A stretch of 64,000 nt of DNA from Streptomyces qaidamensis (GTDB lineage: Bacteria > Actinomycetota > Actinomycetes > Streptomycetales > Streptomycetaceae): the NCBI RefSeq assembly GCF_001611795.1, contig NZ_CP015098.1:1240001-1304000 (forward strand), given 5' to 3'. The translations under genes were made by a program, and so were the position numbers. Below the pieces are notes generated by a model. That model did not search any database and was not told the origin of the DNA. It saw only the letters and a program-made list of their open reading frames with translations. This document shows positions 24,421 to 33,526 of this stretch, in pieces (position 1 is the first letter of the stretch; every line of letters starts with the position of its first letter).

Positions 24421-25328
24421 CCGCGACCGTGACGACACCCGGGCCGCGCAGAGCCCGGTTCATCAGCAAGAAGGCCGTACTGCCCTGGCTGTTCCTCGCC
24501 CCGGGGCTGCTGCTGGCCCTCGTCTTCAAGTTCCTGCCGATGGGCAAGGGCGTCTGGCTCAGCTTCTTCGAGGTGCGGCCCTTCCTCGGGGACCAGTGGG
24601 TCGGCCTCGACAACTACACGCGGGTCCTGACCGACCACCGCTTCCAGGACGCCATCGGCCACACGCTGGTCCTCGGTGTCGGCATGTCCCTCGGCGGGAT
24701 CCTCGTCGGCTCCGCGCTGGCGCTGCTGCTGGAGGGCCAGGCCCGCTCGCTGAAGATCATCCGAACCGCCGTGTTCCTGCCCGTCGTCACCGCCACCGCG
24801 GTGGTCGGCGAGATGTGGCGGTTGATGTACTACCCGACCTCCGACGGCCTGATCAACAGCGGTCTGGGGCTGCTCGGACTCGGGCCCGTGCCCTACCTGG
24901 ACAATCCCGACACCGCGCTGTGGGCGACGATGGCCATGGGCATCTGGATGCTCGCCCCGTACAACATGGTGATCATCCTCGCCGGGCTGGCGGGCGTGGA
25001 CCGGTCGCTGTACGAGGCCGCCGCGATGGACGGCGTCTCGTTGTGGCAGCGGCTGCGGCACATCACGCTGCCGGCGATCCGGCCCGCCCTCGGCATCGTC
25101 CTCACCCTCGCCGCCATCCGCGGACTGCGCGTCTTCACCGAGGTGTACGTCCTCACCGGCGGCGGTCCGGCCGGCTCCACCGACGTCTGGATGACCCGCG
25201 CCTACACCCTCGGCTTCACCCGTAACGACATCGGCGGCGCCTCGGCCGCCTCCGTGGTCCTGCTCTGCGTGACGCTGCTGCTCACCGTCACGGTCAACTA
25301 CCTCCGCAAGAGGGGAGACGTGAGATGA
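24417..25328 (+). CDS. ABC sugar permease, MalF type
   Basis: A 303-residue inner-membrane permease with about six helices (WLFLAPGLLLALVFKFLPM, TLVLGVGMSLGGILVGSALALLL, IRTAVFLPVVTATAVVGEMW, LWATMAMGIWMLAPYNMVIILAGL). The ATPase-contacting EAA loop is YEAAAMDGVSLWQRLRHITLPAIRP. It overlaps both neighbours by ATGA, so the lipoprotein and two permeases are translationally coupled. No ATPase gene is present; it presumably uses a shared MsiK-type ATPase encoded elsewhere, as is common for Streptomyces sugar importers. Confidence 0.93.
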   Translation: MTATVTTPGPRRARFISKKAVLPWLFLAPGLLLALVFKFLPMGKGVWLSFFEVRPFLGDQWVGLDNYTRVLTDHRFQDAIGHTLVLGVGMSLGGILVGSALALLLEGQARSLKIIRTAVFLPVVTATAVVGEMWRLMYYPTSDGLINSGLGLLGLGPVPYLDNPDTALWATMAMGIWMLAPYNMVIILAGLAGVDRSLYEAAAMDGVSLWQRLRHITLPAIRPALGIVLTLAAIRGLRVFTEVYVLTGGGPAGSTDVWMTRAYTLGFTRNDIGGASAASVVLLCVTLLLTVTVNYLRKRGDVR

Positions 25329-26269
25329 GCGCCCCCGCCATCGACCCCGTCCGGACCCCGGTGACCGCCTCCCCCACGCGGACATCCGCCGGGAAGCGGC
25401 GCACCACCCCCGCCCGTTTCGACACCGCCCTCGGCTGGAGCGACCGGTCGGGCCCCGCCTGGGCCCTGCGCGTCCTGCTCTGCCTGCTCGCCCTGGGCGT
25501 CTTCGCGGCGCCGTTCCTGACGATCTTCTCCGGTTCCTTCAGCGAGAAGGCCAGCGGTTCGACCCTGTCGTTCCTCCCGCACCACCCGACCCTGCTGAAC
25601 TTCCGGGTGGCGGGCGAGCGCGGCATCTGGGACTACTTCGGCAACTCCCTGGTCATCGCGGGCGGCGGACTGCTGCTCCAGCTCGCCGTCTGCACGCTGG
25701 CCGCGTACGCGCTGGCCCGGCACAAGTTCCGCGGGCAGGCGCTGATCCTGACCCTGTTCATGCTGACGATGATGCTCCCGGAGGAGGTCATCGCCATCCC
25801 GCTGTCCCTGGTCCTCGGGCATGTGCCCGTGGTCGGCGTCGACCTGAAGGGCACCGTCTGGGGCGTGATCCTGCCCCTCGGTGCCTGGGGGTTCTCCGTG
25901 ATGCTGCTGACGGAGTTCATGAAGGACATCCCCACCGAGATCGAGGAGGCCGCCCGCATCGACGGCGTGGGCGAGCTGCGGATGCTGTGGCAGGTCGTCC
26001 TGCCGCTGTGCAAGCCCGCGCTCGGTGTCGCCGGGGTGCTCGGCTTCATCATGATCTGGGACCAGTACCTGCTGCCCCTGATCGCCGCCAAGGACCCCAC
26101 CGACTACACGGTCACCGTCGCCCTGTCCATCCTGCGCACCGACCCCGAGGTCGGCTCCGGGGTGGTGCTGGCCGGTGCGGTCATCGCGCTCGTCCCCAGC
26201 CTGATCGTCTATCTGCTCCTCCAGCGCTCGCTGGTCACCGGCATCGCCGCCGGTGCCACCAAGGGCTGA
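25325..26269 (+). CDS. ABC sugar permease, MalG type
   Basis: A 314-residue permease partnering the previous gene. It has an extended N-terminal cytosolic segment (about 45 residues), then helices VLLCLLALGVFAAPFLTIFSG, LVIAGGGLLLQLAVCTLAAYALA, ILTLFMLTMMLPEEVIAIPLSLVL, and the EAA loop IEEAARIDGVGELRMLWQVVLPLCKPALGV. The coupling by ATGA and position after the MalF-type gene are typical. It precedes the catabolic dehydratases by 24 bp, keeping uptake and degradation on one mRNA. Confidence 0.93.
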   Translation: MSAPAIDPVRTPVTASPTRTSAGKRRTTPARFDTALGWSDRSGPAWALRVLLCLLALGVFAAPFLTIFSGSFSEKASGSTLSFLPHHPTLLNFRVAGERGIWDYFGNSLVIAGGGLLLQLAVCTLAAYALARHKFRGQALILTLFMLTMMLPEEVIAIPLSLVLGHVPVVGVDLKGTVWGVILPLGAWGFSVMLLTEFMKDIPTEIEEAARIDGVGELRMLWQVVLPLCKPALGVAGVLGFIMIWDQYLLPLIAAKDPTDYTVTVALSILRTDPEVGSGVVLAGAVIALVPSLIVYLLLQRSLVTGIAAGATKG

Positions 26270-26293
26270 CAACCCCCCACGTATGAGGGAGAC

Positions 26294-27202
26294 ATGAAGT
26301 TCCACGGAGTGCTGTTCTTCCCGGTCACGCCGTTCGCGGCGGACGGTTCACTGGACGAGGAACGGCTGGCCCAGCACATCGAGTCGGGGGTCGCCGCGGG
26401 TGCGGGAGGTGTGTTCGTCGCCTGCGGCACCGGTGAGTTCCACGCGCTGTCGCCCGAGGAGATCGAGCGGGCCACCCGGGTCGCCGTCACGACCACGGCC
26501 GGACGGGTGCCGGTGCTCGCGGCGGCCGGCGGCCCCACACCGGTCGCACGGGACCAGGCCGCACGGGTCGAACGCGCCGGGGCCGACGGCATCCTACTGC
26601 TGCCGCCCTACCTCGTCAGCGCCCCGCAGCAGGGCCTCGTGCGGTACGTCGAGGAGGTCATCGCGGCCACGGACCTGCCCGTCGTCTTCTACCAGCGGGG
26701 CACCGCACGGCTCACCGCGGAGACGGCCGCCGAGATCGCCGCCCTGCCCGGGGTCGTCGGCCTCAAGGACGGCATCGGGGACATCGAGCGGATGCACCGC
26801 ATCGTCCGCGCGGTGCGTGCCGTGCCCGGCACGGAGGACTTCCAGTTCTTCAACGGCCTGCCCACCGCCGAGATGACCGCGCCCGCCTACCAAGGCGTCG
26901 GCGTGGAGCTGTACTCCTCCGCCGTGTTCGCGTTCGCCCCGGAGATCGCCCTGGCCTTCCACCGGGCGCTCGCCGCCGACGACGACGCCCTGGTCTCCCG
27001 GCTCCTCGACGAGTTCTACGGCCCGCTGGTCGCCCTGCGCGACGAAGTCCCCGGGTACGCCGTGTCGCTCGTCAAGGCGGGAGTGACCCTGCGCGGCCTG
27101 GACGTCGGCGGCGTGCGGGCGCCGCTGCTCGACCCCACGCCGGAGCACATCACCCGGCTCGCGAAACTCCTCGACCACGGACTGGAGGTGGTCGCCGCAT
27201 GA
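26294..27202 (+). CDS. kdgD: 5-dehydro-4-deoxyglucarate dehydratase (KdgD)
   Basis: A 302-residue DHDPS/NAL-family aldolase-fold enzyme. It dehydrates and decarboxylates 5-dehydro-4-deoxy-D-glucarate to 2,5-dioxopentanoate (alpha-ketoglutarate semialdehyde). Visible landmarks are FFPVTPFAADGSLDEERL, GTGEFHALSPEEI, the conserved Tyr133 in VVFYQRGTARLT and the Schiff-base Lys158 in VGLKDGIGDIERM. The ribosome site GAGGGAGAC precedes the ATG. It overlaps gudD by ATGA. Product annotation rests on the family plus the glucarate dehydratase partner. Confidence 0.93.
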   Translation: MKFHGVLFFPVTPFAADGSLDEERLAQHIESGVAAGAGGVFVACGTGEFHALSPEEIERATRVAVTTTAGRVPVLAAAGGPTPVARDQAARVERAGADGILLLPPYLVSAPQQGLVRYVEEVIAATDLPVVFYQRGTARLTAETAAEIAALPGVVGLKDGIGDIERMHRIVRAVRAVPGTEDFQFFNGLPTAEMTAPAYQGVGVELYSSAVFAFAPEIALAFHRALAADDDALVSRLLDEFYGPLVALRDEVPGYAVSLVKAGVTLRGLDVGGVRAPLLDPTPEHITRLAKLLDHGLEVVAA

Positions 27203-28449
27203 GCTCCACGCGCATCCGCGAGCTGATCGTCACCCCGATCGCCTTCGGCGACCCGCCGCTGCTCAACGCCAACGGCGTGCACGAGCCGCTCGCCCTGCGG
27301 GTCATCCTCCAACTGGTGCTGGAGGACGGCACGGTGGGACTCGGCGAGTCCACGGGCGGCACAGTCCGCCTGGAGCGGTTGCAGGCAGCCGCGAAGGTGG
27401 TGGTCGGCATGGACGTGTTCGACAGCACCGCCGTCACCGCCGCGATCGACGCGGCCCTGCTGCCGACCGTGCCGAGCTCCCACGAGCGCGGCTGGACCAC
27501 CTCGGCGGTCGAGGTGGCCTGCCTGGACGCGCAGGGCAAGCTGCTCGGCCGTCCGGTCAGCGACCTGCTCGGCGGCAAGGTCAGGGACGCGGTGCCGTTC
27601 GCCGCGTACCTCTTCTACAAGTGGGCCGAGCACCCCGCGCTCGACGGCCGCGCGGCGATCGGCGACGACTGGGGCGAAGCCCTCGACCCGGCCGGGATCG
27701 TCGAGCAGGCCCGGTTGATGCAGGAGCGCTACGGCTTCCGGTCGTTCAAGCTCAAGGGCGGTGTCTTCCCGCCCGACGAGGAGATCGCCGCGATGCGGGC
27801 CCTGGCGAAGGCCTTCCCCGGGCAGCCGCTGCGGCTGGACCCGAACGTGGCCTGGACGGTCGGGACGTCGAAGTACGTCGCCCGTGAACTCGACGGTGTC
27901 CTGGAGTACTTGGAGGACCCCACCAAGAGCATCGAGGGCATGGCGGAGGTGGCGGAGGACTCCCCCATGCCGCTCGCGACCAACATGTGCGTGATCGCCT
28001 GGGAGCATCTGAAACCGGCCGTGGAGCACCATGCGATCCAGGTGCTGCTCACCGACCACCACTACTGGGGCGGGCTGCGCCGCACCCGTGAACTGGCCGC
28101 CGTGTGCGAGGCGTTCGGGCTCGCTCTGTCGATGCACTCCAATTCGCACCTGGGCATCAGCCTCGCCGCGATGACCCATGTCGCCGCGGCCATCCCCAAC
28201 CTCGACCACTCCTGCGACACGCATTACCCCTGGAACTCGGCGGACGACGTGATCGTCCCCGGCGTGCTGGAGCTGCGCGACGGCGAGGTCAGGGTGCCCA
28301 CCGGGCCGGGGCTGGGTGTCGAACTCGACCACGACCGGCTGGAGCGCCTGCACCGGCGGTACGTCGACTCCGGGATGCGCAGCAGGGACGACACCGGCTA
28401 CATGCGGCGGTTCCAGCCGGAGTACGAGCTGAAGCTCCCCCGCTGGTGA
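27199..28449 (+). CDS. gudD: glucarate dehydratase, enolase superfamily
   Basis: A 416-residue mandelate racemase/enolase-family enzyme that dehydrates D-glucarate to 5-dehydro-4-deoxyglucarate, the substrate of the preceding KdgD. Features are NANGVHEPLALRVILQLVLEDG near the N terminus, catalytic KLKGG (FRSFKLKGGVFPPDEE), metal ligands in LRLDPNVAWT and LEYLEDPTKSIEGM, TDHHYWGGLR, and the C-terminal HSNSHLGISLAAMTHVAAA, which supplies the catalytic His. An enzyme to oxidise the semialdehyde product is not in this operon. A terminator follows six bases after the stop. Confidence 0.93.
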   Translation: MSSTRIRELIVTPIAFGDPPLLNANGVHEPLALRVILQLVLEDGTVGLGESTGGTVRLERLQAAAKVVVGMDVFDSTAVTAAIDAALLPTVPSSHERGWTTSAVEVACLDAQGKLLGRPVSDLLGGKVRDAVPFAAYLFYKWAEHPALDGRAAIGDDWGEALDPAGIVEQARLMQERYGFRSFKLKGGVFPPDEEIAAMRALAKAFPGQPLRLDPNVAWTVGTSKYVARELDGVLEYLEDPTKSIEGMAEVAEDSPMPLATNMCVIAWEHLKPAVEHHAIQVLLTDHHYWGGLRRTRELAAVCEAFGLALSMHSNSHLGISLAAMTHVAAAIPNLDHSCDTHYPWNSADDVIVPGVLELRDGEVRVPTGPGLGVELDHDRLERLHRRYVDSGMRSRDDTGYMRRFQPEYELKLPRW

Positions 28450-28454
28450 GTGCC

Positions 28455-28485
28455 GTGCGCCCCGACCCCGGTGGGAGGGGCGCAC
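28455..28485 (+). terminator. terminator of the aldarate operon
   Basis: GTGCGCCCC (28455-28463) pairs perfectly with GGGGCGCAC (28477-28485) around a 13-base loop, right after the gudD stop codon. Confidence 0.7.
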
Positions 28486-28493
28486 CCGCGCAC

Positions 28494-28745
28494 TAGGACT
28501 TGGGCACCTTCAGCCGCTCTCAGGTGAGCTTGCCGGGGATGCCGTCGGCGTCCTGGCCGGAGAAACCCTGCTTCTGCTGCCACAGGTGTCCGATCACGCA
28601 TCCCGTCCATGGTGAAGCCGCGCGGGACGACCGTGCCCGGCAGCCACTCCTTGTGCCCGATGACGGAACGCTCGGGCCGGTCGTGGTGGCGGCAGATCGC
28701 CGCGGACACCCGCTCGATGGCCTCCTTCTGCACGCCGGCGAAGCA
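28494..28745 (-). pseudogene. remnant of a peptidoglycan amidase with peptidoglycan-binding tail
   Basis: Read leftward, one frame gives KEAIERVSAAICRHH, then RPERSVIGHKEW, then PRGFTMDGMRD, matching the end of a PGRP/amidase-2 domain. Then the frame shifts at about 28595 and the next frame gives WQQKQGFSGQDADGIPGKLT, an internal TGA where Trp is expected, and ERLKVPKS with the original stop at 28494. So the 5' part is missing, the linker has been deleted and a nonsense mutation interrupts the peptidoglycan-binding domain. The parent would have been a secreted N-acetylmuramoyl-L-alanine amidase. Confidence 0.75.
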
Positions 28746-28957
28746 CGAAGTTGATCGCGGCCTTACGGGACTGCACCTACGGGGGCCCCTTTCGACCGGG
28801 ACATGCCCGACCCAAACGCCAGACCACGCCACCCCTTCCGGGCCGTAGAAATATCTACGAGCATGGCTACGGCCGGGCGGCTCGCGGAACCCGCGGGGCA
28901 CCGGCCCGTGTCCAGTGCGCGCCCGACCGCGGCGCCGCCGACTGTGCTGGGGTGGCC

Positions 28958-29446
28958 ATGCAGAGCGTCATGTGGAAGCAAGCCGTCGAGTGGCTCGCCG
29001 CGGCAGCCACCGACCCCCAGGAGTGCAAGCGGGAGTGGGACTACGGCGCGGGAACGGTGCTCGTGGAGGCCGGGCGGTACTGGGACGTGCTCAGCGTCCC
29101 CGACCGGCTCGGCCTCCTCGCGCTGGACATCCTGTGGCGCGACCCGCTGAAGGTGCCCGGCCCCACCCTGGTGGACTGCGCGGCCCGCAGAGTGGGTTTC
29201 TTCCTGCCGCCCGACCCGGTCAGCGAATGGATCGGCTTCGGCGTGCGGCACGTCGGCCGGGGCTCCTGGGTCGCCGTGCCGCCGCCGTACCGGCCCGCCG
29301 GCCGCCTGGAGTGGCTCGTCCCGCCGGACGGAACCGGCGCGCTGCACACCCCGGGCACTCTCGAATCGGCCCTGCGGGAGGCCAGCGGAACCCTCGCGGT
29401 GCTGGCGCCGGTCAGCGCGGAGCCGGCGGTGCCGGACGGCTGGTGA
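28958..29446 (+). CDS. hypothetical protein, 162 residues
   Basis: A Trp- and Pro-rich cytosolic-looking protein opening MQSVMWKQAVEWLAAAATDPQ, then ECKREWDYGAGTVLVEAGRYWDVLSVPDRLGLLALDIL, WIGFGVRHVGRGSWVAVPPPYRP and LEWLVPPDGTGALHTPGTLESALREA. The pattern of a Gly-rich turn, WDVL and a small-domain end faintly recalls the truncated prim-pol-like proteins of actinobacteria, but I cannot assign a family. The ATG at 28958 is preferred; the longer form runs into the amidase remnant. It converges on, and overlaps by 35 bp, the next leftward gene. Confidence 0.7.
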   Translation: MQSVMWKQAVEWLAAAATDPQECKREWDYGAGTVLVEAGRYWDVLSVPDRLGLLALDILWRDPLKVPGPTLVDCAARRVGFFLPPDPVSEWIGFGVRHVGRGSWVAVPPPYRPAGRLEWLVPPDGTGALHTPGTLESALREASGTLAVLAPVSAEPAVPDGW

Positions 29447-29813
29447 GACGGGCTCCGGCAGAGAACCCCGCCGTCCCCGGGTGGCGGCCGGAGGCAGTGC
29501 GGGTGCCACCGGGGGCGGCCCCTGCCGGGTTCCGGCCGGCAGCGGGGTGAGGAGCCGCGGGGACGACCGGGCCCATGTGCCGGCCGGCGGTCCACGAGGT
29601 GACGGCGGTCCAGGTCTCGCTCTCGGCCGGTGCGGCGAAGGAGACCCACTGGCCGTCGCGGTGCTCCGGAACCGTGTGGCCGCGCGCCTCCCACTCGGCG
29701 ACCAGGGCCGCGTAGATCGGCGGATGTCCCGTGTATCCGGCGGTGAGTTCGGCGTACGAGCGGGGCGCGGCGTCGTTCCCGGAAAGGCGCCGCGCCGTCT
29801 CCGTGCTGTCCAT
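29412..29813 (-). CDS. small hypothetical protein
   Basis: A 133-residue leftward reading frame. The first 70 residues look genuinely coding (MDSTETARRLSGNDAAPRS, AELTAGYTGHPPIYAALVAEWEARG, QWVSFAAPAESETWTAVTSW); the remainder is a Pro/Gly/Arg-rich tail. No signal peptide or known domain. No strong ribosome site precedes the ATG at 29813. Its 3' end overlaps the convergent 162-residue gene. Because of the weak start and low-complexity tail the exact extent is uncertain. Confidence 0.5.
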   Translation of the reverse strand: MDSTETARRLSGNDAAPRSYAELTAGYTGHPPIYAALVAEWEARGHTVPEHRDGQWVSFAAPAESETWTAVTSWTAGRHMGPVVPAAPHPAAGRNPAGAAPGGTRTASGRHPGTAGFSAGARLTSRPAPPAPR

Positions 29814-30044
29814 GCCTGGGGAACGCGGCGTCGCCCACCGGTGGCACGCGGGCCGGACCCCGTCCGTCGGGTCGAGTGAACCCGTCACCCTTACGGCGGC
29901 ACGCGGGCACCGGACAAACATCCAGTCAGGCGGTCGCCCGTTCAGAACAGCTGACCTGGGTCCGGCGGAATTCTCGACCGGGGCGGGCGCATCCGGTAAC
30001 ACTGGCCTCGCGCCGAGAATCCGGTACGACGGCAGGGAGAGGCC

Positions 30045-31268
30045 ATGTCACAGCGCCCTGACCTCAAGCAGCGCAGGGCCGTGCTGGAGCACGAGTGGTC
30101 CCGCTGGGTGCCTCGGCTGAGCGTCCCGGGCGCGCGCCCCGGCGGCACCGCCGCACTGCGCCACGAGGTGACGGAGTCCTGGGCGCGTTCGCTGGGCAGT
30201 GTGGACCCGGGCCGGGACAGCGCCCCGGTCACCGACGGCGGCCAGGTGCACCAGCGCTGGACGTCCTCACCGCTGTACCGGCCGGTCTCCGCCCTCGCCG
30301 GGGAGCTGCACAGCATCGCCGAGGACGCCGGGTTCGTCACCGCGGTCACCGACGAGGCCGGCACCATCCTGTGGACCTGCGGCGGCCCGACCATGCGCCG
30401 CCGGGCCGAGCGGGTCAACTTCGCGCCGGGCGGCCGCTGGGACGAGCAGGCCATGGGCACCAACGCGCTCTCCCTCGCCCTGCACACCGGCCGCCCCAGC
30501 TCCGTCTTCTCGGCCGAGCATCTGGTGTCGGCCCTGCACGGCTGGGTCTGCTACTGCGCACCCGTGCACGGTCGGGACGGCCGCGTCCTCGGCGTACTGG
30601 ACCTGTCCACGACCTGGGACCGCTCGCACCCCCTGGCCATGTCCACCGTCCGCACGCTGGTGTCGACGATCGAGGCCCGCCTGACCCCGGAGATGCCCCG
30701 CCCGGGCCGGCTGCGGCTCACGTGCCTGGGCTCCGAACAGGCCGTGCACGAGGGGCGGCCACTCCCCCTGCGCCCCCGCCAGCTGGAGATCCTCACCCTC
30801 CTCGCCCTCGAACCCGAGGGCTTCTCGCCGGAACGGCTGCGGGCGGCCCTGTACGGCGACCGGCCGGTCACGTCCTCCACCTTCAAGGCGGAGATCTCCC
30901 ACCTGCGCCGGGCCCTGGGCGGTGCGATTTCCCCCCGCCACTACGCCCTCACCGCCCCGGTGTCCTGCGACGCCGCCGACGTCCTGCGCGCGCTGGAACA
31001 GGGCGACACGGACACCGCGCTGCGCCGCTGGGGCGGCCCGCTCCTGCCCCGCTCCGAGGCCCCCGGCATCGAGGAGTGGCGCACGCGCCTCGAAGTGGCG
31101 GTACGCGAGGCCGTGCTGGCGAGCACCCGGCCGGAGCACGCCCTGTGCTACGGCGAACGGGCCCCGTACGACACCGAGGTCCATGAGCACGCGCTGCGGC
31201 TGCTCGGCCCGGAGGACACGCGCCGGGCGATCGCGAGGGGCCGGCTGACGGCGTCCCTGCGCGACTGA
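30045..31268 (+). CDS. GAF-domain transcriptional regulator of acetaldehyde dehydrogenase (AcoR-like without AAA+ domain)
   Basis: A 407-residue regulator. The N-terminal helical segment and GAF-type sensor (residues about 80-215: [70 protein letters not shown]) match the AcoR/GAF activators. The sigma-54 AAA+ domain is absent; instead a C-terminal winged helix (about 230-310: [46 protein letters not shown]) follows. It lies 100 bp upstream of an acetaldehyde dehydrogenase gene in the same orientation and is very likely its activator. Confidence 0.88.
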   Translation: MSQRPDLKQRRAVLEHEWSRWVPRLSVPGARPGGTAALRHEVTESWARSLGSVDPGRDSAPVTDGGQVHQRWTSSPLYRPVSALAGELHSIAEDAGFVTAVTDEAGTILWTCGGPTMRRRAERVNFAPGGRWDEQAMGTNALSLALHTGRPSSVFSAEHLVSALHGWVCYCAPVHGRDGRVLGVLDLSTTWDRSHPLAMSTVRTLVSTIEARLTPEMPRPGRLRLTCLGSEQAVHEGRPLPLRPRQLEILTLLALEPEGFSPERLRAALYGDRPVTSSTFKAEISHLRRALGGAISPRHYALTAPVSCDAADVLRALEQGDTDTALRRWGGPLLPRSEAPGIEEWRTRLEVAVREAVLASTRPEHALCYGERAPYDTEVHEHALRLLGPEDTRRAIARGRLTASLRD

Positions 31269-31368
31269 CGTCCGCGTCCCCGCGGCACCAACCTTGCGCC
31301 AACCTCCCGGGAGCACAGTGAGGGACGTCGCAACCGTCCCGCACCGCCCTTCACCGAGGAGAGCCGCC

Positions 31369-32886
31369 ATGGTGTACGCGCAGCCAGGAACCGAAGGCAG
31401 CATCGTCACCTTCGCCCGCCGCTACGACAACTTCATCGACGGCGACTGGACCGCGCCCGTCGAGGGCCGCTACTTCGAGAACCGGACGCCCGTGACCGGC
31501 AAGGTCTTCTGTGAGGTGGCCCGTTCCACGGCGGCCGACGTCGACCTCGCCCTGGACGCCGCGCACCGGGCGGCCGACCAGTGGGGCCGCACGTCCACGA
31601 CGGAACGCGCGAACATCCTCAACAGGATCGCGGACCGCATCGAGCAGAACCTGGAGCAGATCGCGGTCGCCGAGACGTGGGAGAACGGCAAGCCGGTCCG
31701 CGAGACCCTGGCCGCCGACATCCCGCTGGCCGTGGACCACTTCCGGTACTTCGCCGGAGTCGTCCGCGCCCAGGAGGGCAGCATCGCGGAGATCGACGCC
31801 GACACGGTCGCGTACCACTTCCACGAGCCGCTGGGCGTGGTCGGGCAGATCATCCCGTGGAACTTCCCGATCCTCATGGCCACTTGGAAGCTCGCCCCGG
31901 CCGTGGCCGCGGGCAACTGCGTCGTCATCAAACCGGCCGAGCAGACCCCGGCCAGCCTGCTCTACGTCATCGACCTGATCGCCGACCTGCTCCCGCCGGG
32001 CGTGGTCAACGTCGTCAACGGCTTCGGCGTGGAGGCGGGCAAGCCGCTGGCGTCGAGCCCGCGCGTGGCGAAGGTGGCGTTCACGGGTGAGACGACCACC
32101 GGCCGCCTGATCATGCAGTACGCGAGCGAGAACATCATCCCCGTCACCCTGGAACTGGGCGGCAAGAGCCCCAACATCTTCCTGCCCGACGTCATGGCGG
32201 CCGACGACGACTTCCTGGACAAGGCGGTCGAGGGCTTCGTGATGTTCGCCCTCAACCAGGGCGAGGTCTGCACCTGCCCGTCCCGCGCGCTCATCCCCTC
32301 GTCGATCTACGACGACTTCATGGCCCGCTGCGTCGAACGCACCAGGGCCATCGTCGGCGGCGACCCGCTGGACCCTGCGACCATGATCGGCGCACAGGCG
32401 AGCAACGACCAGTACGAGAAGATCCTCTCCTACCTCGACATCGGCAGGAAGGAGGGCGCGGAGGTCGTCACGGGCGGCAACCCGCGCGCGGTGCCCGGTC
32501 TGGAGGGCGGCTACTACATCGAGCCGACCATCTTCCGCGGCACCAACGACATGCGGATCTTCCAGGAGGAGATCTTCGGGCCGGTCGTCTCGGTCACGAC
32601 GTACGACTCGGTCGACGAGGCCCTGAAGATCGCCAACGACACGCTGTACGGCCTCGGGGCGGGCGTCTGGACCCGCGACGGCAACACGGCCTACCGCCTG
32701 GGCCGCGAGATCAAGGCGGGCCGGGTGTGGACCAACTGCTACCACGCGTACCCGGCGCACGCGGCGTTCGGCGGCTACAAGAAGTCGGGGATGGGACGCG
32801 AGACGCACAAGATGATGCTGGACCACTACCAGCAGACGAAAAACGTTCTTTGTTCATACAGCCCCAAGAAACTTGGGTTCTTCTAG
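31369..32886 (+). CDS. exaC: acetaldehyde dehydrogenase (NAD+), ExaC/AldB type
   Basis: A 505-residue aldehyde dehydrogenase of the ExaC branch, which oxidises acetaldehyde and related aldehydes to acids. NAD-binding [32 protein letters not shown]; catalytic Glu in [11 protein letters not shown]; catalytic Cys in [11 protein letters not shown], a variant characteristic of the ExaC/AcoD group; C-terminal [27 protein letters not shown]. The ATG at 31369 follows GAGGAGAG. Directly downstream of its GAF regulator. It is not an obvious alpha-ketoglutarate semialdehyde dehydrogenase, so it probably does not complete the glucarate pathway. Confidence 0.93.
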   Translation: MVYAQPGTEGSIVTFARRYDNFIDGDWTAPVEGRYFENRTPVTGKVFCEVARSTAADVDLALDAAHRAADQWGRTSTTERANILNRIADRIEQNLEQIAVAETWENGKPVRETLAADIPLAVDHFRYFAGVVRAQEGSIAEIDADTVAYHFHEPLGVVGQIIPWNFPILMATWKLAPAVAAGNCVVIKPAEQTPASLLYVIDLIADLLPPGVVNVVNGFGVEAGKPLASSPRVAKVAFTGETTTGRLIMQYASENIIPVTLELGGKSPNIFLPDVMAADDDFLDKAVEGFVMFALNQGEVCTCPSRALIPSSIYDDFMARCVERTRAIVGGDPLDPATMIGAQASNDQYEKILSYLDIGRKEGAEVVTGGNPRAVPGLEGGYYIEPTIFRGTNDMRIFQEEIFGPVVSVTTYDSVDEALKIANDTLYGLGAGVWTRDGNTAYRLGREIKAGRVWTNCYHAYPAHAAFGGYKKSGMGRETHKMMLDHYQQTKNVLCSYSPKKLGFF

Positions 32887-32895
32887 AGCCTCAGC

Positions 32896-32933
32896 TGGGT
32901 GCCTGGAGAGAGCTTTGCCCATCCAGGCACCCA
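32896..32933 (+). terminator. terminator after exaC
   Basis: TGGGTGCCTGGA (32896-32907) and TCCAGGCACCCA (32922-32933) form a perfect 12-bp stem with a 14-base loop, ten bases past the exaC stop codon. Confidence 0.85.
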
Positions 32934-32950
32934 CAGCCCGCAGCCACTGT

Positions 32951-33190
32951 CCCGTCTGGATCCGCGAGCTCCGGGTCGGCGCCGAAGGCCCAGCAGGATG
33001 GCCGTGGTGTGCACGGTCAGCGGGCGCCCGCTCTGCAACGTGCTGTCTCCCTCGACGTCAGTGGCGTGCGTCAAGAGGTTGAGTTGCCCTGTACCTCATT
33101 GGGATCTGTACCGGCGGCCGGCAGACGCGCCGAGGTCTCGGCATGCTCGTGCTCCACTGCAAAATGGGCCGGCGTCCAGTAGTCGCTCAC
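32951..33190 (-). pseudogene. decayed ankyrin-repeat protein gene
   Basis: Read leftward, three frames join into one ankyrin-type sequence: WTPAHFAVEHEHAET then LPAAGTDPNEVQGN; a shift to LTHATDVEGDSTLQSGRPL and TVHTTAILL; and a shift to FGADPELADPDG. These match the helix-loop-helix pattern (TPLHFAVE.., AAGADPNE) of ankyrin repeats. Both ends are missing: the 3' side runs into the exaC terminator and the 5' side ends about 80 bp before the IS element. Two frameshifts make it non-functional. Confidence 0.7.
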
Positions 33191-33269
33191 CAGGCCGTTC
33201 AACCCGCCCCACCCATGTCCGCCAACGGGCTTTTACACCGTGCGCACTGCCAGTTGAGATGACGTCTTA

Positions 33270-33280
33270 GTGAGCGTTTG
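33270..33280 (+). repeat. left terminal inverted repeat of the IS5-family element
   Basis: GTGAGCGTTTG, the exact complement of 34377-34387. Flanked outside by TTA. Confidence 0.8.
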
Positions 33281-33526
33281 ATACGCCTATTGGGCGGTTC
33301 ATAGTGATTGTCAGCGACCCGGCGTGAGTGCCGAACCAAGCGATCCGCCGGAAATGCGGCTTCTGCGGCAATCGGCAGACCAGTTATGCGCCGGGTTCCT
33401 TAACAAAGCTCCTGTCTCATTCAAAAACCTACCGGTTCACCCGAGATCGAGAACGCACGCCCCGATGCACCCAACGCCCCCGCCCACGCCCTGCTCAGAC
33501 CGGCCGCCACCGCATACCCAGGCATC

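Noticed and set aside
31369..32886. Assigning this aldehyde dehydrogenase as the last enzyme of the glucarate pathway
   Set aside because: Its motifs and adjacent GAF regulator fit the ExaC acetaldehyde group, and it is separated from the operon by a terminator and other genes.
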